From: Ahaetulla prasina
Taxonomy: Eukaryota > Chordata > Lepidosauria > Squamata > Colubridae
Direction: 5' to 3'
Assembly (NCBI RefSeq): GCF_028640845.1
Contig: NC_080542.1
Coordinates: forward strand, 135,101,580 to 135,165,579
DNA: 64,000 nucleotides
Numbering within the stretch: the first letter of the stretch is position 1; each line of letters opens with the position of its first letter. This document shows positions 32,936 to 45,980 of this stretch, piece after piece. The notes beneath the pieces were generated by a model, which was not told where the DNA came from, searched no databases, and saw only the letters and a program-made list of their open reading frames with translations. The position numbers and the translations under genes were made by a program.

Positions 32936-33125
32936 AAACTGCTTTCCCATCTGAGATAGGGAAGAGCAAGCAAACATGGATATTTATGGAGATTCTGTCA
33001 TCCAGGTCATGGTTGTCCCAAAGGTGCTTTTTCAAGAGGTAATTGGACTTTCTGGTTTTTCTTTGAAGATGTTTCGTTTTTCATCCAAGAAGCTTCTTCA
33101 GCTGTGACTGGATGGTGGGAAATGG

Positions 33126-33438
33126 AAGGGGTCAGCAACCCATGGTTCTGGAGCCACATGTGGCTCTTTCATCCCTCTTCTGTGGCTCCCTGTCACCGGT
33201 CAGCTCCACAATTGATAGGGCTTTTAGTTAGGACAGGTAGAGGAAAAAGGACGCCATGCTAGAAGGAGACTCTATGGTGGGGGAACCGGACTTCCGGTCG
33301 GCAGAGGAAAAAGGACGCTGTGCTAGGAGGAAATTCTATGGTGGGGGAACCAAACTTCTAGTCAGTTCCAGCATTGAACGGGGGGCTTCCGGTTAGGACA
33401 TTTGTGGTTCTTTGAATGTTTAAGGTTGCTGACCCCTG
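33126..33438. mobile_element. hAT-type MITE (CAGGGGTCAGCAACC ends), 313 bp
   Basis: Left aaggggtcagcaacccatgg; right ggttgctgacccctg, inverted. The interior repeats 'gaggaaaaaggacgc' twice about 70 bp apart. Flanking 8-mers do not match. Partial family copy at 11195-11398. Confidence 0.75.
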
Positions 33439-33439
33439 G

Positions 33440-33830
33440 TATATGCAGTACAATGCAGTGAGCATGTGCAGATCTGTACATTAGGGAAACAAAACAACCA
33501 CTTTATAAACTCATGGCACAATATAGAAGAACAAACTCATCAGGACTAGATTCAGCAGTCCATCTGCATTTAAAAGACAAAAGACAAAGGTTAGAAATAG
33601 GGGTCAAAGAGGCCATTTTTGTCAAAATCGAACAACATCTCTCAACAGAGGGGGAGGGATACAACAACATCTAATGCCAGTCTACCACACAGTCCTTTCA
33701 ACAAATCCAAGAAGGTTCCACACCCATTTACACCACGCAGGTGACCCTGAGGATATAGATAAACCTCCAAGTGGCCTTAACAACTCTGTAAAAGAATGCA
33801 AATGACCAGCTGTCTACAAGGAGTATAAAC
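33440..33830 (+). pseudogene. Penelope-like element, GIY-YIG region and C-terminus remnant
   Basis: In three shifting frames the plus strand carries pieces characteristic of Neptune-type Penelope proteins: a GETKQPLYKLM-like segment (about 33484-33520), then TNSSGLDSAVHLHLK (about 33531-33577), then SLNRGGG (about 33635-33655), then the 3' non-coding part with 'accctgaggatatagataaa'. These elements pair a reverse transcriptase with a GIY-YIG endonuclease. The reverse-transcriptase part is missing and the frame is broken by shifts and stops, so it is dead. Confidence 0.7.
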
Positions 33831-34175
33831 TAGAGGTGAAATCCAGCAGGTTCTCACAGGTTCTGGAGAACCAGTAGCAGAAATTTTGAGTAATTTGGAG
33901 AACTGGCAAATATCACCTCTGGCTGGCCCCAGAGTGGGGTGGGAATAGAGATTTTGCAATATCCTTCCCCCAGGAGAAAGGAGGGAATGGGGATTTTGCA
34001 TTATCCTTCCCCTAGAGTGGAGTGAGAATGGAGATTTTGCAGTACCCTTCCCCTCGATTGGGTGGGAATGGAGATTTTGCAATATCCTTCCCCTGCCACG
34101 CCCACCAAGCCATACCATGCCCACCAAGCCATGCCCACAGAACTGGTAATAAAAAAAATTTGGATTTCACCACTC
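33831..34175. mobile_element. hAT-type MITE, 345 bp, 8-bp target-site duplication
   Basis: Ends tagaggtgaaatccagcagg and ggatttcaccactc; flanks GTATAAAC (33823-33830) and ATATAAAC (34176-34183), 7 of 8. The interior has about four copies of a ~45-bp unit (gagattttgcaatatccttc). Same family as 17661-17969. Confidence 0.88.
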
Positions 34176-34293
34176 ATATAAACCCTTCCATTCTCCCACC
34201 ATCCAGTCAGAGCTGGAGAAGCTTTTGGATATGAAGCAAAACATCTTCAAAGAAAAACCCCAAAGTCCAGTTCCCTCTTGAAAAAGCACCTTT

Positions 34294-35010
34294 CATGGAT
34301 TTCTCCAGAACTATATCCTGTGTAATACTTCAAGTTCCTTCCAACCCCACCACCACACACACACACATGCACAATTCAGTACCTTGCAAATTTGTACTTG
34401 TTAATTTAGTTAAATAGTTTATTTCTAGACCTCTAGGAAGAAATGTCCTTGTGTTTCTCCATGGAATAATTGGTACAGAGGTAAGCCTTAGCTGCTGTGC
34501 TTGGGGTGTTTCTGAGCAATGCCAGAATAAATGTGCAGGGTCTGGAGTGCCGACATGTGATTGGCAGGTCTATTACAGTTGCCCTGTGCTCCTTCTTGTA
34601 TTTCCTTTTATTAGTAATTATGATATGGAGACTCAGGCTTCGGAAGGCTGGGCATGAAACTTACTAACAGTAATGAGATGGTTGTCAATAATAATTGCAA
34701 GAAGTCGGGATTTAATTTGGGACCACACTTGCCAGAACCTGGGCCAAGGACTCTTTTCAGTGCCAGTTCACCCCTTGGATGCCAAGTGAAATTAATATAT
34801 CATACGAGAGGCTTTGATCTCTTTCCAATAGGAGTAAAGCTGCACTTCAAGCAACAAATATCAAACAGCTCATTGTCCTTTCTTTCATTTTAATATATTG
34901 CTCTTTAATCATTTTTTTTAACCATCATAATGCTATTTGCTGTTTTCTGCATCATCTCCCAATACTTTTTGAGCCATTTATATATAACTGCATCCTCCAC
35001 TGCAGCAATA
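34294..35010. other. No gene seen
   Basis: Unique sequence with a short (CA)n near 34353-34370. The short frames at 34451 and 34654 are not recognisable. Confidence 0.5.
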
Positions 35011-35430
35011 AAAACAGTCCTCGATTTACGATTGTAATTGAGCCCACAATTTTAATCATGTTGGTCATAAAGCAGGTCATATAACATGAGCACAACCAGT
35101 TTTATGACTTTTTTGCAGTGGTCATAAAGCAAACACTATGGTTGTTGTGTGAATTCTGCGGTCATTAAGCAAACCCATTATTTGCTAGGGGGGCATTTTT
35201 TGCTGGAAAGTGAAAGTAAACACTGGTTTCTGATGAAAAGCTTGTAAATCATGGTTACCTGAATGCATGGGCTGGATGTTGGTCCTTTGCCCAGAATCCA
35301 AACTATGATTATGTGATCACATGTGGGGCATGTATCAGAATATCAAATCCAGATTTTAAGTCCTATTTTTGGAGTCCATAGTAATTTTAAATGGTTAATA
35401 GGCAACCGGTCATAAATCAAAGACTATCTG
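35011..35430. mobile_element. Inverted-end MITE (CAGGTAGTCC family)
   Basis: Starts aaaacagtcctcgatttacg and ends aatcaaagactatctg, with TA on both sides. Confidence 0.85.
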
Positions 35431-35595
35431 TATGAATGCTTTTCTAGGATCTTCCATCTCCAGTGTCAATTATAGCTGACCCACAGCAACATCCTAATAA
35501 AAAAAGGAAGGCCACAAGATCAGAACTAGGGAATGAACCAATAAAGCTTCTTGTGAGACAATTTCCTTAAGGACGGTGTAGATTCTCCATTTTTA

Positions 35596-36035
35596 ACATA
35601 ACATAATAACAGAGTTGGAAGGGACCTTGGAAGACTTCTAGTCCAACCCCCTGCCCAGGCAGGAAACTCTGCACCATTTCAGACAATGGTTATCCAACAT
35701 TTTCTTTAAAATTTCCACCATTGGAGCATTTACAACTTCTGCAGGCAAGTTGTTCCACTTATTGATTGTTCTGTCAGGAAATTTCTCCTTAGTTCTAAGT
35801 TGCTTCTCTCCTTCATTAGTTTCCACCCATTGTTTCTTGTTCTACCCTCAGGTGCTTTGGAGAATAGTTTGACTCCCTCTTCTCTGTGGCAGCCCCTGAG
35901 ATATTGGAACACTGCTATCATGTCTCCTCTAGTTCTTCTTTTCATTAAACTAGATATACCGAGTTCCTGCAGCCATTCTTCATATGTTTTAGTCTCCAGT
36001 CCCCTAATCATCTTTGTTGCTCTTCTCTGCAACAT
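35596..36035 (-). mobile_element. CR1 LINE 3' end
   Basis: aacagagttggaagggacct is the reversed 3' terminus, preceded by AACAT-type repeats. The minus-strand frame (35730-36110) reads RRATKMIRGLETKTYEEWLQ and [22 protein letters not shown]1 ORF2 C-terminus; a deletion shifts the frame at about 35770. Confidence 0.9.
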
Positions 36036-36266
36036 CTTTTTTACATTTTCCAAGGCATGTATTCCATGATCCTTGTATACCCTTTCCCATTCCATAATTT
36101 CCCATTCCATAATTTGTGATTTTATTACTGTTATCCTGAAATCATCATCATTATCATCTTCCTACCCAAGAAGTCTTTATAATCATTCTTGTTGAAAGAA
36201 AACAGTGGCCCATCTAGATTGCTTAGGATAATCACAATTGCACATAGAGATAACATAGTTCATCAC

Positions 36267-36763
36267 AAAGGTATTTTTCAAAAAGCAGCTGGACTTTCTG
36301 TTTTTGCTTGAAGATGTTTAGCTTTTCATCCGAGAAGCTTCTTCAGTTCTGACTGAATGGTGAGGAATGGAGGGATTTATATTACTTGCAGTCATTTGGT
36401 CGTTAGCACTCTTTCTGCATGTCATTGAGGCCATTTGGAGGTTTATCTGTGCCCTCAGGAGTGGAAATTTCTTGCAACTTTTAGCAATTCAGAAGTCCTT
36501 TCAGCAGTTCCAAGAAGATTCCACTCCCATTTGCACTCAGGTGACCCTGAGGGCACAGATAAACCTCCAAGTCAACAACTCTCAGAGGAAGGGCTAACAA
36601 CCAGATGACTGCAAGGAATTTAAATCCTTCCATCCTCCACCATTCAGTCAGCACTGAAGAAGCTTCTTGCATGAGAAGCAAAATGTCCTCAAGCAAAAAC
36701 AAAGTGAGTCATTTTGAAAAAGCACCTTTGGGTCATGACCTGGATGACTGAGAATCTCCATAG
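36267..36763. mobile_element. Penelope-like element, inverted-arm copy with ~14-bp target-site duplication
   Basis: The left arm (catccgagaagcttcttcag, 'ggccatttggaggtttatct') mirrors the right (cctgagggcacagataaacc, 'gcactgaagaagcttcttgc'). Flanks ACATAGTTCATCAC (36253-36266) and ACATAGTTCACCAC (36764-36777) match at 13 of 14 bases. No coding part is left; the short frames here cross the arms. Confidence 0.75.
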
Positions 36764-36777
36764 ACATAGTTCACCAC

Positions 36778-37596
36778 GGGCGTACATAGAAACAAAATGG
36801 CCACATTTTCTGCAATTTGATTGCTTGCTAATTAATATGATCGACTAATGTTTTTAGAGCTAGTTAAAGAAACTCCCTTTTGATAGCTTGAGGTGACTGG
36901 TAGCTACCTAGCCAACCATAGCAACACATGCAGACATTCTTAGGAAATACTTTGTTGTAATGTTTGCAGAAGTTGAATTTTAGAAAATAATTTTGGAAGT
37001 CCTCCAAGCTCCTATTGCTTTGCTAATGGAGAACTGATACTTCCTAGAGATAAATGTTGTATTTCTGTGAACTTGCTTTATTCTCCATGCTGAGATCTAT
37101 TTTCTCCCTACTGACTACATAGCACTTGCCTCTTAACATTTTTAATTTGGGGGAACAGGTGCACTCTATATTTTAAAAAATAGTACTGTCCCTCTGTCTC
37201 ATAATAACTCTTTAACTTGGGCTAAGAGTAGCATTATTAGCAGTTTCGTTAAATTAAATGTCATCATCTGTAAACTGTGTCAGAACCAGTGGGATATCAG
37301 TATGTAATGTATTAAATGGTTGCCGCTCTGTTCCTTTGGCATTTGGCAATAAATGGAGAAATTCAGGGCAAAAGCAAAGCTGCTTCCTGTACTTAACTAG
37401 ATACCATTGTGTTGGAAGACATTGAACTCTGGAGCATTTTCACAGTAGGGGCATTTTTATCCTTGCATTTCAGAAGGCTGGGACTGAATTCAGAACAGCA
37501 AAGAAACTCCTTGGTTTTCAGGAATGAGTAGTGCTACCTAAAAAAACTACAACAGTAGTCAGGAATGGAGGGAAATTTGTATCATTTGGAGAGGGG
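36778..37596. other. No gene seen
   Basis: Unique sequence. Confidence 0.5.
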
Positions 37597-40485
<2,889 letters not shown>

Positions 40486-40849
40486 TAGGTAGTTCCTGAC
40501 TTACAACCACAATTGGTACTGAAAAATTCATTGTTATCTGATACAATCACTAATCATCACATAACTGCACCTGATTTTATGACCTTGTTGCCATGCTTGT
40601 TAAACAAATCACCAAGGTCATCATGAGAGGCTTCAGGCCACCTTCTCCATTGACTTTGCCTGTTGGAAGCCAACTGGGCAACCACGTGACCCTAGGACAC
40701 CGCAATCATCATCAGTGTGAGTTGGTTGTCAAGCACCTGAATTAGGATCACATGACTGTGGGGAAGCTGCAATTGGTCATAAGTGCTTGGTCATAAGTCA
40801 CTTTTCCATGCCATTGTAACTTTGTAACTCATCACTAAAGGAATGGTTG

Positions 40850-41135
40850 TGTTGTGCCTCGCTCGCTCCCCCCGCCGCAGCCGGGCCCCTCTTATCTCCT
40901 GCTGGATGCTGATAGTATAGAAGAATGTCCTGGCATGCCTCCAGCCCCCAGCCCTGGCACCATGCCCGGAGAAACCGAACAAACAAACCTCCCTCCGATA
41001 GCATGTGCGCCTGAAGCCAGCCACGAGCTGGGATTACCAACAGCTGGAGACGAAACAATGCAATGGATAGATCCACACTTCCGGAGAATGGAGAGGCGAC
41101 GTCACCAAAAGGAAGGGAGGGGCAGGCCTGGATAA
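40850..41135 (+). other. Open frame in the U3 part of the LTR
   Basis: From the LTR start to a TAA at about 41133 there is one open frame (near its start QPGPSYLLLDAD; near its end RRHQKEGRGRPG). The same frame and stop position occur in the LTR at 13386, with in-frame length changes between copies. There is no ATG at the start, so in a full element it would continue an internal gene into the LTR. Composition is P/E/G-rich. No family recognised. Confidence 0.5.
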
Positions 41136-41166
41136 GTGCTGAGTCATGGAGCCACACCCCATGGCC

Positions 41167-41176
41167 TATATAAAGG
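41167..41176 (+). promoter_or_regulatory. TATA box of the solo LTR
   Basis: tatataaagg lies about 35 bp after the frame's stop codon, in the place expected for the U3/R promoter. It is conserved in the reversed copy near 13561-13570. Confidence 0.75.
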
Positions 41177-41435
41177 ATCTGCTTTCTGGCATTCTCTGAG
41201 TCAGGCAAAGTCTAATCTGGATTGCTGAAGTCACATCTTGGATTCCTGCCTGCCCTGAGGACTCTGATAGGACCTTGGCAGAGCTGCAGAGGCACGCTTG
41301 ATACGGACTTCCCCGACCCGGCCGTCAGAGGAGGAGTGGGACACGACAGGTTGTAAGTCAAAAACTACCTGCATTTCTCCAACCAACCCTTCCTTTTGTT
41401 TATTGTTGCTGTTACTTCCTTTTCCTCTGATCATG

Positions 41436-41665
41436 AAGAGCTGTGGTGGTGCAGTGGTTACAGTGCAATACTGCAGGCTATTTCTGCTGACCTCCAGCTG
41501 CCTGCAATTTGGCAGTTCAAATCCCACCAGGCTCAAGGTTGACTCAGCCTGCCGTCCTTCTGAGGTGGGTAAAATGAGGACCCAGATAGTTGGGGGCAAT
41601 AAGCTGGTTCTGTAAACCGTTTAGAGAGGGCTGTGAAGTGGTATATAAGTCTAAGTGCTGTTGCT
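41436..41665 (+). mobile_element. tRNA-derived SINE, nearly full length
   Basis: Head gagctgtggtggtgcagtgg with box-A-like sequence, 'ggcagttcaaatcccacca' as box-B-like sequence, body 'gtaaaatgaggacccagata', tail 'gtaaaccgtttagagagggc' and 'agtctaagtgctgttgct'. Confidence 0.88.
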
Positions 41666-42261
41666 ATCATACCCTTAAAAGTTCAGAAATATTTTCATAC
41701 CAACAAAGCAACAATGACCTAAGCCTTTCTTTGATCTTGGTTCTGAATTAATTCATGCCAGAATATGTATCAGATTCTTCTATGATACAGGAAAATCCTA
41801 TGTGACATCTATAGAGGTACTGCCAAATGGACGAAGAGTTTTTCTTGGAAAGAAAGTTATAAATAGCCAGTTCCTTACAAGTGTTTATTCACTCAGGTTT
41901 TCAAAGGGTATACAGAGAGTGAATAAAACTTTCCTTACTGGTTCTAATTTCCCACCTTGAGCTGGAAATTCTAAGTGGAAATTCTAAGTGTCTTTGCTAA
42001 GCTTTGCTAAAAATGCTTCCCATCCAGGTTCTGGAAAGTGAACAGTGCTTGAACATAAGAAAGATTCAGAGTTTGTACAGATAAATATGAGAAATTCTTT
42101 TTTAATCCTCCACGCTCATGGGAGGACAATGAATGTGGGAACTAGCTATGGAAGAGAGAGATGTTGGGTCCCTGGTGCTCTCTGAACTTGTTTGTTCCCT
42201 TGCAAACATTCATTATCCAACTAGGTAACATCATCAATGTTAGAAAGGAGTGGTGTTTACT
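41666..42261. other. No gene seen
   Basis: Unique sequence; 'ctaagtggaaattctaagtg' is a small direct duplication near 41965-41990. Confidence 0.5.
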
Positions 42262-43270
42262 CAGGGGTGAAATCTAAAAATTTTCCCTACCGGTTCTGTG
42301 GGTGTGGCTTAATTGGTGGGCATGGCTTGGTGATCAAATGACTGGATGGGCATGGCCAATAACAATAAATAATAAAAATAATAAACAAAGTATAAAAAAC
42401 AATAAGAGGTACCAAAAACCAACTTTCACACTTTACACACACACAACACAACACAACTGACTCACACACGATGTAAAAGCAGCTGCACTTCACACTTCAC
42501 ACAGCCACAAAAAGCTCAAAAACCAACTTTCACACTTTACACACACACAACACAACACAACACAATTGACACACACACACAAAATACCACATACAGCTTT
42601 CTGAGATTTTGTGTGTTTGTGTAGTTAGAGTGAAGCACTACAGAAACACACCAAGTCTCAGAAAGCTGTACAAATATTTTATTTTATTTTATTATTTTAT
42701 TTATATTTTTTAGATCAGGGGTCTCCAACCGTAGTAACTTTAAGGTTTGTGGACTTCAATTTCCAGAGTTCCTCAGCCAGCAAAGCCAGCCAGCATTAGT
42801 TGCTCAGTGATGAAATAGATTAGCTAAGCAACTGATTCTGTCTGGTGCTGAAAGTGAAATTGGGGCTTTTGGGCTGGGAAAAAAGCCATGCGTTCGATCA
42901 GTAATCAGGTAAGTGCCTTAGAATCTCTTAAAAGGAGGTTTTCTACATGTTTTCTACAGAAAACATGTTTTTTAAGGTTCTGCTGATGAGGAACTCAGGT
43001 GAGATCGCCAGAGGAGCCTTTAAAAAAATTTTTTTAAAAGTTTAAAGGCTCTATCGATCTCAGCTCAAGGGCGGGATCCTCAAAGGCTTTTTTTTTACTT
43101 TTAAAGGCATGTTTTGGCTGAAGAAAAACCTGCTTTTAAAAGTAAAAAAAAACCTCTGCTGATGGTGTGGCTCAGCAGAGACAGGGGGCGGGGCCAGGGA
43201 TTTTTGCTACCGGTCCTCCGAACCAGCAGCTGCCATTGCTACCAGATCGCACGAGCTGGTCTGAACAAGG
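42262..43270. mobile_element. Long hAT-type element, right end replaced
   Basis: Left end caggggtgaaatctaaaaat and 'ctaccggttctgtgggtgtg'; right part 'gctaccggtcctccgaacca' matches the family member at 56692-57148. The interior holds a ~110-bp direct duplication (caactttcacactttacaca at about 42420 and 42527), a small hairpin (gctttctgagattttgtgtg / caccaagtctcagaaagc) and half of the palindromic MITE of 30628 (about 42717-42790). The right terminus is lost where a SINE begins at 43268. Confidence 0.75.
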
Positions 43271-43375
43271 ACCGCGGTGTGGCTCAGGCTGTAAGAAGCC
43301 TGTTATTAAAACACAGCTGCCTGCAATTACTGCAGGTTCTAGTCCCACCAGGTCCAAGGTTGACTCAGCCTTCCA
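43268..43375 (+). mobile_element. Truncated tRNA-derived SINE
   Basis: From 'gtgtggctcaggctgtaaga' to 'gttgactcagccttcca', the first half of the SINE seen whole at 49852. It stops where CR1 begins. Confidence 0.78.
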
Positions 43376-44047
43376 TTTGATGAGTTCCCCATCTATCCCC
43401 TCGTCCAAGTCATTGATGAAGATGTTGAAGAGTACTGGGCCTAAAACAGAGCCTTGGGGTACTCCACTGCATACTTCCCTCCATGTGGATGTAGTTCCAT
43501 TGAGGACTACACGTTGAGTGCGGTTGGTCAGCCAGTTACGAATCCATCTGGTGGTGGTGCTGTCTAACCCACATTTTTCTACTTTATCTAGTAATAGGTT
43601 ATGATCTACTTTATCAAATGCTTTACTGAAGTCCAAGTAAATTATATCGATAGTATTCCTCTGGTCTACTAATTTTGTCACTTTGTCAAAGAATGCGATA
43701 AGATTAGTCTGGCATGATCTGTTTTTGACAAACCCATGTTGGCTTTTGGTTATTACTTTGTTTGCTTCTAGGTGTTCAGTGATTCGTTGCTTGATTATCT
43801 TTTCCAGAATCTTCCCCGGTATTGAGGTCAGGCTGATAGGTCTGTAGTTTCCTGGATCTGTTTTTTTCCCTTTTTTGAAGATGGGAACTACATCAGCTCT
43901 TTTCCAGTCCTCTGGCAGCTCCTCTGTGCTCCAGGATCTTTGAAAGATATAGTTCAGTGGTTCTGAGATCACGTCTGCCAGTTCCTTCAGAACTTTGGGG
44001 TATAATCCATCTGGTCCTGGTGATTTGAACTCGTCTAGGGTAGACAA
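43376..44047 (-). pseudogene. CR1 ORF2 reverse-transcriptase fragment
   Basis: The minus-strand frame reads, in order: [78 protein letters not shown] (first catalytic aspartate), then [20 protein letters not shown]. This is the N-terminal two thirds of the CR1 reverse transcriptase. It stops before the catalytic FADD/YADD box. It is continuous over about 220 codons. The open frame called from 43172 continues past 43376 into an unrelated SINE and is therefore a chimera at its C-terminal end. The flanks at about 44047-44110 show no further CR1. Confidence 0.92.
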
Positions 44048-44947
44048 GTGTTCAAGACAAGTATCTGAGTTGGTAGTTCATTGATTGGGGCATTGCTTAT
44101 TGCTTGATTGTTGATCTAGTATTAATATTGGTGTGCCTGTTACCATTGTTACCTTTCCAGGTATATAAATCCTGGAAAGTAATATGGAAGTAATATATCT
44201 GGGAATGTGGCTTTTAATATAAAGTCCACTGTCTGATTTCTTGTTTAGTATCTGGCTGATTTAAAATATTAAAAGAGAGTCAGCTCTGCGTTAGATTTTG
44301 GGTGGGGGAATCACCTGGAAAATCCAGGTCTTATATATTAAACTGGGAAGTAGGAAAAAATGTGGAAGAAGGCAGCAGCTAATCACTTACATAATGTTGG
44401 GAAAAAAACCGCCTTGCATGGATGTGTCCATATTAACCAATGGTCTTGAACTTCACTTGAAAGCAAGTGATTTTAAAAAAAACTTGCATATAACTTTTCC
44501 CTCTTTTGAAATATTTTGTCTATGCTTAGACTATCTAGATGTTCTGACGAAATATAAGGAATGTGGGTAATTTCAAAATAGGTAGCCAGTTGTCATTAAT
44601 TCATTTCAGGCTCATGATAATGCCATTAATCATGATTTATGCATTGGATACTAATATGAAGTTGCACTGAAACAGTGCTGTGACTCTAATTTTATTTCAA
44701 GCAAATAATTGGATTGCTTAAAACCTGACCCCTTGTCTCTCAGTCTCTCAGAAGTGTTGCCTGTGGGGAAATTAATCATGTTGTTGAATGGCAAAAGAAC
44801 TTACCATTTTGTTGAATTCTCCATTTTAGATGAGGCAAAACAGAAACCTGTGACAAACTATATTAACTAAGGTGAATGTGGCCCTTTTAGGTTAAAATAA
44901 GCAGACCAACTACTAATCCAGATTAGAACTCTTTCATTGTTTTATAT
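44048..44947. other. No gene seen
   Basis: Unique AT-rich sequence. Confidence 0.5.
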
Positions 44948-45259
44948 CTCAATTTATAAGTGTTTGCCTAAAGTTACAATGGCACTAAAAAAAATGATTT
45001 GCAATCAGTCCTTGCATTTATGACCATCACACTATCCCCATGGTCACATGATCAAAATTTGAGTGTTTAGCAAACCAGCATGTATTTATGATTGTTGCAG
45101 TGTCCCAGGGTCACGTGATCGCTATTTGTGACCTTCCCAGCTGGCTTTCTACAAGTGAAGTCAATAGGGGAAGCCAGATTCCCTTAATGACCATGTGATT
45201 TAGATAAAAATTGCAGTGATTTATTTAACAACCATGGCAAAAATGTCATAATGTCAGGC

Positions 45260-45908
45260 ATTTATTTATTTATTTATTTATTTATTTATTTGATTTTTAT
45301 ACCGCCCTTCTCCCGAAGGACTCAGGGCGGTGTACAGGCAAAATAAAACAATACAATATACAGATTAAAATACCATTTAAAAAACTTATTTAAATTAGCC
45401 TGAGATTAAAAATTTCCATACTAAAAAACCCCATTTAAAAATTAATAAAATTTCCCATTAAAACTAATTTAAGCCAGCCCCGCGCGGATAAAGAGATGTG
45501 TTTTTAGTTCGCGACGAAATGTCCGAAGGTCAGGTATTTGACGTAGACCCGGGGGAAGCTCGTTCCAGAGTGTGGGCGCTCCCACAGAGAAGGCCCTTCC
45601 CCTGGGGGCCGCCAGCCGGCATTGTTTGGCGGACGGCACCCTGAGAAGTCCCTCTCTATGGGAGCGTACGGGTCGGTGGGAGGCGTGTGGTAGCAGCAGG
45701 CGGTCCCGTAAGTACCCAGGTCCTAAGCCATGGAGCGCTTTAAAGGTCATAACCAACACCTTAAAGTGCACTCGGAAGGCCACAGGCAGCCAGTGCAGCC
45801 TGCGCAGGATCGGTGTTACATGGGAGCTACGTGTAGCTCCCTCTATAACCCGCGCAGCTGCATTCTGGACTAACTGAAGCCTCCGAGCGCACTTCAAGGG
45901 GAGCCCCA
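45260..45908 (-). mobile_element. L2-type LINE 3' end
   Basis: The minus strand ends 'ccgccctgagtccttcggga' then 'gaagggcggtataaaaatca' and (AAAT)n, so the 3' end is near 45260. Inserted in the MITE. The same 3' end is at 59091-59370. Confidence 0.88.
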
Positions 45909-45909
45909 T
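45469..45909 (-). pseudogene. L2 ORF2 C-terminal fragment, open over 146 codons
   Basis: The frame reads RRLQLVQNAAARVIEGATRS, PILRRLHWLPVAFRVHFKVL, FKALHGLGPGYLRDRLLLP, then AFSVGAPTLWNELPPGLRQ and FRRELKTHLFIRAGLA. This is the segment after the reverse transcriptase in L2-clade LINEs ('W N x L P' and 'L K T H L F' are the anchors). GC-rich compared with the flanks. It is truncated at the 5' end with no catalytic residues, but has no stops, so the insertion is fairly young. Confidence 0.9.
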
Positions 45910-45980
45910 GACTCAGTTAACACCTTGATTAACAATGGAAATTCTGATCCCAGTTTTTGTTGTAAGTCAAAGACTGTTTG

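Larger units (their letters stand above)
32985..34293. mobile_element. Penelope-like retroelement with inverted arms and two hAT insertions
   Basis: An inverted terminal block at 32990-33125 (caagaagcttcttcagctgt, 'ggatggtgggaaatgg') mirrors the block at 34176-34293 (ccaccatccagtcagagctg, 'aaagtccagttccctcttg'). Between them lie a hAT MITE (33126-33438), a GIY-YIG-type coding remnant (33440-33830) and a second hAT MITE (33831-34175). Inverted or tandem terminal copies are typical of Penelope-like elements. Confidence 0.75.
40850..41348 (+). mobile_element. Solo LTR, 499 bp, perfect 5-bp target-site duplication
   Basis: Runs TGTTGTGCC ... GACACGACA and is flanked by GGTTG at 40845-40849 and 41349-41353. 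It aligns along its length with the reversed copy at 13386-13904, including the promoter segment. No internal region, so a solo LTR left by recombination. Confidence 0.93.
40486..41371. mobile_element. Inverted-end MITE (CAGGTAGTCC family), split by a solo LTR
   Basis: Starts taggtagttcctgacttaca and ends gtcaaaaactacctg. Interrupted at 40849 by the LTR, close to the same internal position as the copy at 13056. Confidence 0.88.
44948..45980. mobile_element. Inverted-end MITE (CAGGTAGTCC family), split by an L2 LINE
   Basis: Body 'cccatggtcacatgatcaaa', 'cagtgtcccagggtcacgtg' to about 45259, resuming at about 45909 'tgactcagttaacaccttga' and ending 'gttgtaagtcaaagactgt'. Confidence 0.8.

Noticed and set aside
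33126..33438. Target-site duplication for this hAT MITE
   Set aside because: Flanking 8-mers (ggaaatgg and gtatatgc) do not match, so none is claimed.
43172..44047. 291-codon frame as an intact gene
   Set aside because: About 220 codons are CR1 reverse transcriptase lacking the catalytic FADD box; the remainder reads into an unrelated SINE and hAT sequence after 43376.
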